From the NCBI GenBank assembly GCA_022592445.1, contig JABYQR010000193.1:22208-86207 (forward strand): DNA of 64,000 bases. Reading direction: 5' to 3'. This DNA is from Cytidiella melzeri. Lineage: Eukaryota > Basidiomycota > Agaricomycetes > Polyporales > Irpicaceae. Made by a program: the position numbers and the translations under genes. Below, one piece after another: positions 61,214 through 64,000 of this stretch. The notes under the pieces are model-generated. The model was not told the origin of the DNA, did no database searches, and saw nothing but the letters and a program-made list of their open reading frames with translations. Position 1 is the stretch's first letter; each line of letters opens with the position of its first letter.

Positions 61214-64000
61214 TTATACACAGTAAATCGTAGCTGAGCGAATAGCTCGGGGATGATTGTCGTAGAATATCTTGATCGCTTCTTGAGCGTGCATGATGTT
61301 TTTTACAGGTTCCCACGTGTCGTCGTTTGGTCCGTAGCCTTTCCAGCATATGTAATACTGAAGCTTTTTGGCACGACCTGTACGTCTTGACTTGAGAATC
61401 TTCTCGACTTTGTATTCTTCTTCTCCGTCGATGATATCTGGCGGAGGCATCTCCAGCTTTTGGCCTTTGAATTCAGGTTCGTTGTACGGTACCAACTTGC
61501 TTGCATGGAATACAGGGTGTATCCTTGGTGAACGTTTGGGCCATTCCAGTCTGAATGTGACCAGCGAGAGCTTTTCAGCAATCTTGAATGGGCCATAGTA
61601 CTTGGCTGACAGCTTATGTCCAGATTTTTGGTAGTCTCTCAGATCTAGCATGACCTGATTGCCTTCGTTGAAGGGGACCTTCTGAACGTGCTTGCCATAG
61701 TACCATTTCATGCGTTCAGCCGCAAGTTGTAACGCCGCTTTAGCATGCTCTTGAGCTTGCAAGCGGTTCCACATGATGTCATTCATGTCAGACCTTTTCA
61801 GGTCCTTAGTGAGCGTTGGACCAGCTCTAGGGTGTCTGCCATATTTGAGGTAGAAAGGTGAGTGCTTAGTTCCCTCGTGCGCTGCATTGTTGTATGCAAA
61901 CTCAGCCCAGCTGAGCAGTCTAGCCCAGTTGTCGTGTAGTTGATCAACGTAACAACGCAGGTACTGTTCGAGCGTTTGATTAACTCGTTCAGTTTGACCA
62001 TCAGTCTGCGGATGATATGCGGTAGTCATTGTAGATTCTATCCCTAGCATTTTACACCATTCCTGGAATAAATCTGCTGCAAATTGTGGACCTCGGTCGG
62101 AAATGATTTGCAAAGGTAACCTGTGAAGGGTCCAGACTCTCTCATAGAGTAGAGCTGCAAGATCTTTTGCTGAGAACTCGTTTACAATAGGGAAGAAGTG
62201 CGCCCTTTTAGTGAGGCGGTCTACAACTACGCAGATAGCATTGAAGCCATCAGACTCCGATAACTGAGTAATCAAGTCGACAGTCATGATATCCCATGGT
62301 TCTGCCGGAACCGGATTAGGGATGAGTGGTCTGTAAGGCTGTTGCGGACGAGTCTTCATCCACTGACATGTGTCACAGCCTGTCACGTATTTCTTGACAT
62401 TGGTGGTTAAACCTGGCCACCAGTAGTTTCTCGAGATCAGTTCGTACGTTTTCCATCTGCCAGGATGTCTGGCAGAAGGTAGATCGTGATGCATCTGGAT
62501 GATTTGGCATCTCAGATCTAATTTCTGATCTTTGGGGATGTAGACTTTTCCATGTTATAGGAGTAATCTGTTCTCAAAATTCCATTCCTCTAATGATTTC
62601 TTGAACTCTCTAGGACCAGAGTTAAGTAACTGCTGATAGTCCTTGGTAACTTCGTTGTTCATGAGTGCTTCCTTGACCCGTCTTAGGATTTCATCATCGT
62701 TGATAGGCAAGTCATGAGAGTTTTCAATAGCAGAGATGGCAAAAAACTCAGGTTTATGGAGAATTTTGTCCTTGTTATCGGAATTTACCCCCTCTTCATG
62801 ATCTGGCCTCCTGGACAGAGGATCTGCGGTAAGCATGGTCTTTCCGGGTTTGTGCCGAAGCACGAAATTGAATTGCGTGAGGTATAACGCCCATTGCGCT
62901 TGTCTCCGAGTCAGCTTCTGGGCATTCCTGAAATATGTCAGGTTTTGGTGATCTGACCATATTTCTACGGTAATTGGATGTCCCTCCAGATGTTGACAAT
63001 ACTCTTCCGGGCGCGGATAATAGCCAACAACTCTTTATTGTATATCTCATAGTTACGTTCATGGACGTTGAGTGATTTAGAGTAGAGGGCTACTGGATGC
63101 CACAGCTTGTCAGCTGGATCCAGTTGTGATAGTACCGCTCCTGTAGCGAAGTCGCTAGTGTCTGTTTCCAGACGGAAAGGGTTTTCGTCATCTGGTATCC
63201 TCAGAATGGGTGCTGACGTAAAAGCCTGTTTCAGACTTTGGAAGGCCTGTTCCTGATCATCTTTCCAGATCCAGGATTGGTCCTTCTTTGTAAGAATAGT
63301 GAGCGGTTTCGCATGTTTAGCAAAGTCCTTAATGAAACACCAATAGAAGTTGGCAAAGCCTAAGAAGGCTTGGACTTGCTTAACCTTTTCAGGTCGCGGC
63401 CACTCAGTAACTCCGGTGAGTTTGGCTGGATCCATCTCAATATGTCCATGAGAAATGATCATGCCTAGCTACTCAATGCAATCTTTTTCAAAAAAGCATT
63501 TTTCCGGTTTGGCAAATAGATCGTTCTTGCGTAGACGCTTGAGCACTTCCTGTGTGATGTGACGGTTCTCCTTCTTGTCTTCTGTGAAGATGAGGATGTT
63601 GTTGAGATACACCATGACATGTCCTTCTAAAATCAAATCACTCAGGATTTCATTCATCATGGCTTGGAACGTTGCAGGTGCGTTGCTGAAACCGAAGTAC
63701 ATCACCTTGGCTTCGAAAAGGCCACGGTGTGTGATGAACGCCGTCTTCCATTCGTCACCCTTTCGGATGCAAACATTATTGTATCCCCATCTAAGATCAA
63801 TCTTGGAGAAGACCTTAGCCTTGCTTAACGAATTGATTAAGTCGTTGATGCAAGGTATGGGGTACCGGTTTTTCACCGTGATGTCGTTCAGGTTTCGGTA
63901 GTCTTGCACAAGGCGCAACGAGCCATCTTTCTTCTTGACAAAGAACACAGGTGCTGCAATCGGACTTTTTGATTTGCGGATGTAACCTTTTCAGAGTTCC
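61214..64000 (-). pseudogene. Ty3/gypsy chromovirus pol, decayed, running off the window
   Basis: Read leftward: reverse transcriptase ([44 protein letters not shown], and the active site as YLNN, not YLDD). RNase H follows (ETDTSDFATGAVLSQ, HERNYEIYNKELLAIIRA), then integrase (zinc-binding HHDLPSARHPGRWKT and CDTCQWMKTR; core VDLITQL, IISDRGPQF, AYHPQTDGQTERVNQ). The C-terminal chromodomain has EYKVEKILKSRR and YICWKGYGPNDDTWEP, ending at 61214. Breaks are a TAG at 63471-63469, a frameshift near 63015 and a TAA at 62557-62555. The integrase-chromodomain part alone (62494-61214) is open. Chromodomains steer such elements to heterochromatin. Confidence 0.92.

Noticed and set aside
1..64000. 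CRISPR arrays, rRNA or tRNA genes, bacterial-type operons
   Set aside because: No regularly spaced direct repeats, no cloverleaf with a convincing B box and no rRNA-like tracts were seen. The region is eukaryotic.

Overview
The window is fungal nuclear DNA, most likely from a basidiomycete of the class Agaricomycetes. Protein-coding genes lie on both strands and are cut by many short introns (about 49-80 bp, often with a CTRAY-like branch point). The gene content fits: a polyporopepsin-type aspartic protease, an aegerolysin relic, LRR-like proteins specific to such fungi, and copia and chromodomain gypsy retrotransposons. I saw no bacterial operons, tRNA, rRNA or CRISPR.

Layout. 1-2.1 kb: a dead Tc1/mariner element with intact 40-bp terminal repeats and a TA duplication. 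2.2-30 kb: ordinary gene space. In order it holds a CoA-binding (YccU-like) protein, a secreted aspartic protease, the box C/D snoRNP assembly factor ZNHIT3/Hit1, an LRR-type gene remnant, the Paf1-complex subunit CTR9, the SAGA adaptor ADA2, a membrane-anchored cysteine synthase (Mcy1-like), a second copy of the CoA-binding gene, a CLC chloride transporter, a Rieske-DUF455 fusion protein, a ZCCHC9-like zinc-knuckle protein, a decayed aegerolysin and a helical protein of unknown function. 30.8-35.4 kb: a large Ser/Pro-rich unknown protein and a Ure2-like glutathione transferase.

37.4-44.8 kb: a tandem segmental duplication (about 3.2-3.5 kb per copy) carrying an LRR-like gene and pieces of two other genes. 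The two LRR-like copies are almost identical in promoter and N-terminus but have many amino-acid changes further on. 45.9-50.4 kb: a Vps3844-type ER membrane protein, a small coiled-coil protein and a CUE-domain protein.

51.5-64 kb: a transposon-rich block. A young copia element (5.5 kb, LTRs differing at about 3 of 439 positions, 5-bp duplication ATACT) has split a small secreted-protein gene whose halves still join in frame. Its primer-binding site matches the anticodon arm of initiator tRNA-Met, which suggests half-tRNA priming. Beyond it lie an AT-rich repeat tract, a 729-bp LTR, a 1.5-kb near-perfect inverted repeat, and the pol of a decayed Ty3/gypsy chromovirus that runs off the right edge.

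The host genes do not form an obvious single pathway. Transcription elongation and chromatin (CTR9, ADA2), snoRNP biogenesis (ZNHIT3) and sulfur metabolism (cysteine synthase) are housekeeping. The lineage-specific interest is in the duplicated LRR block, the aegerolysin/helical-protein pair and the retrotransposon block.
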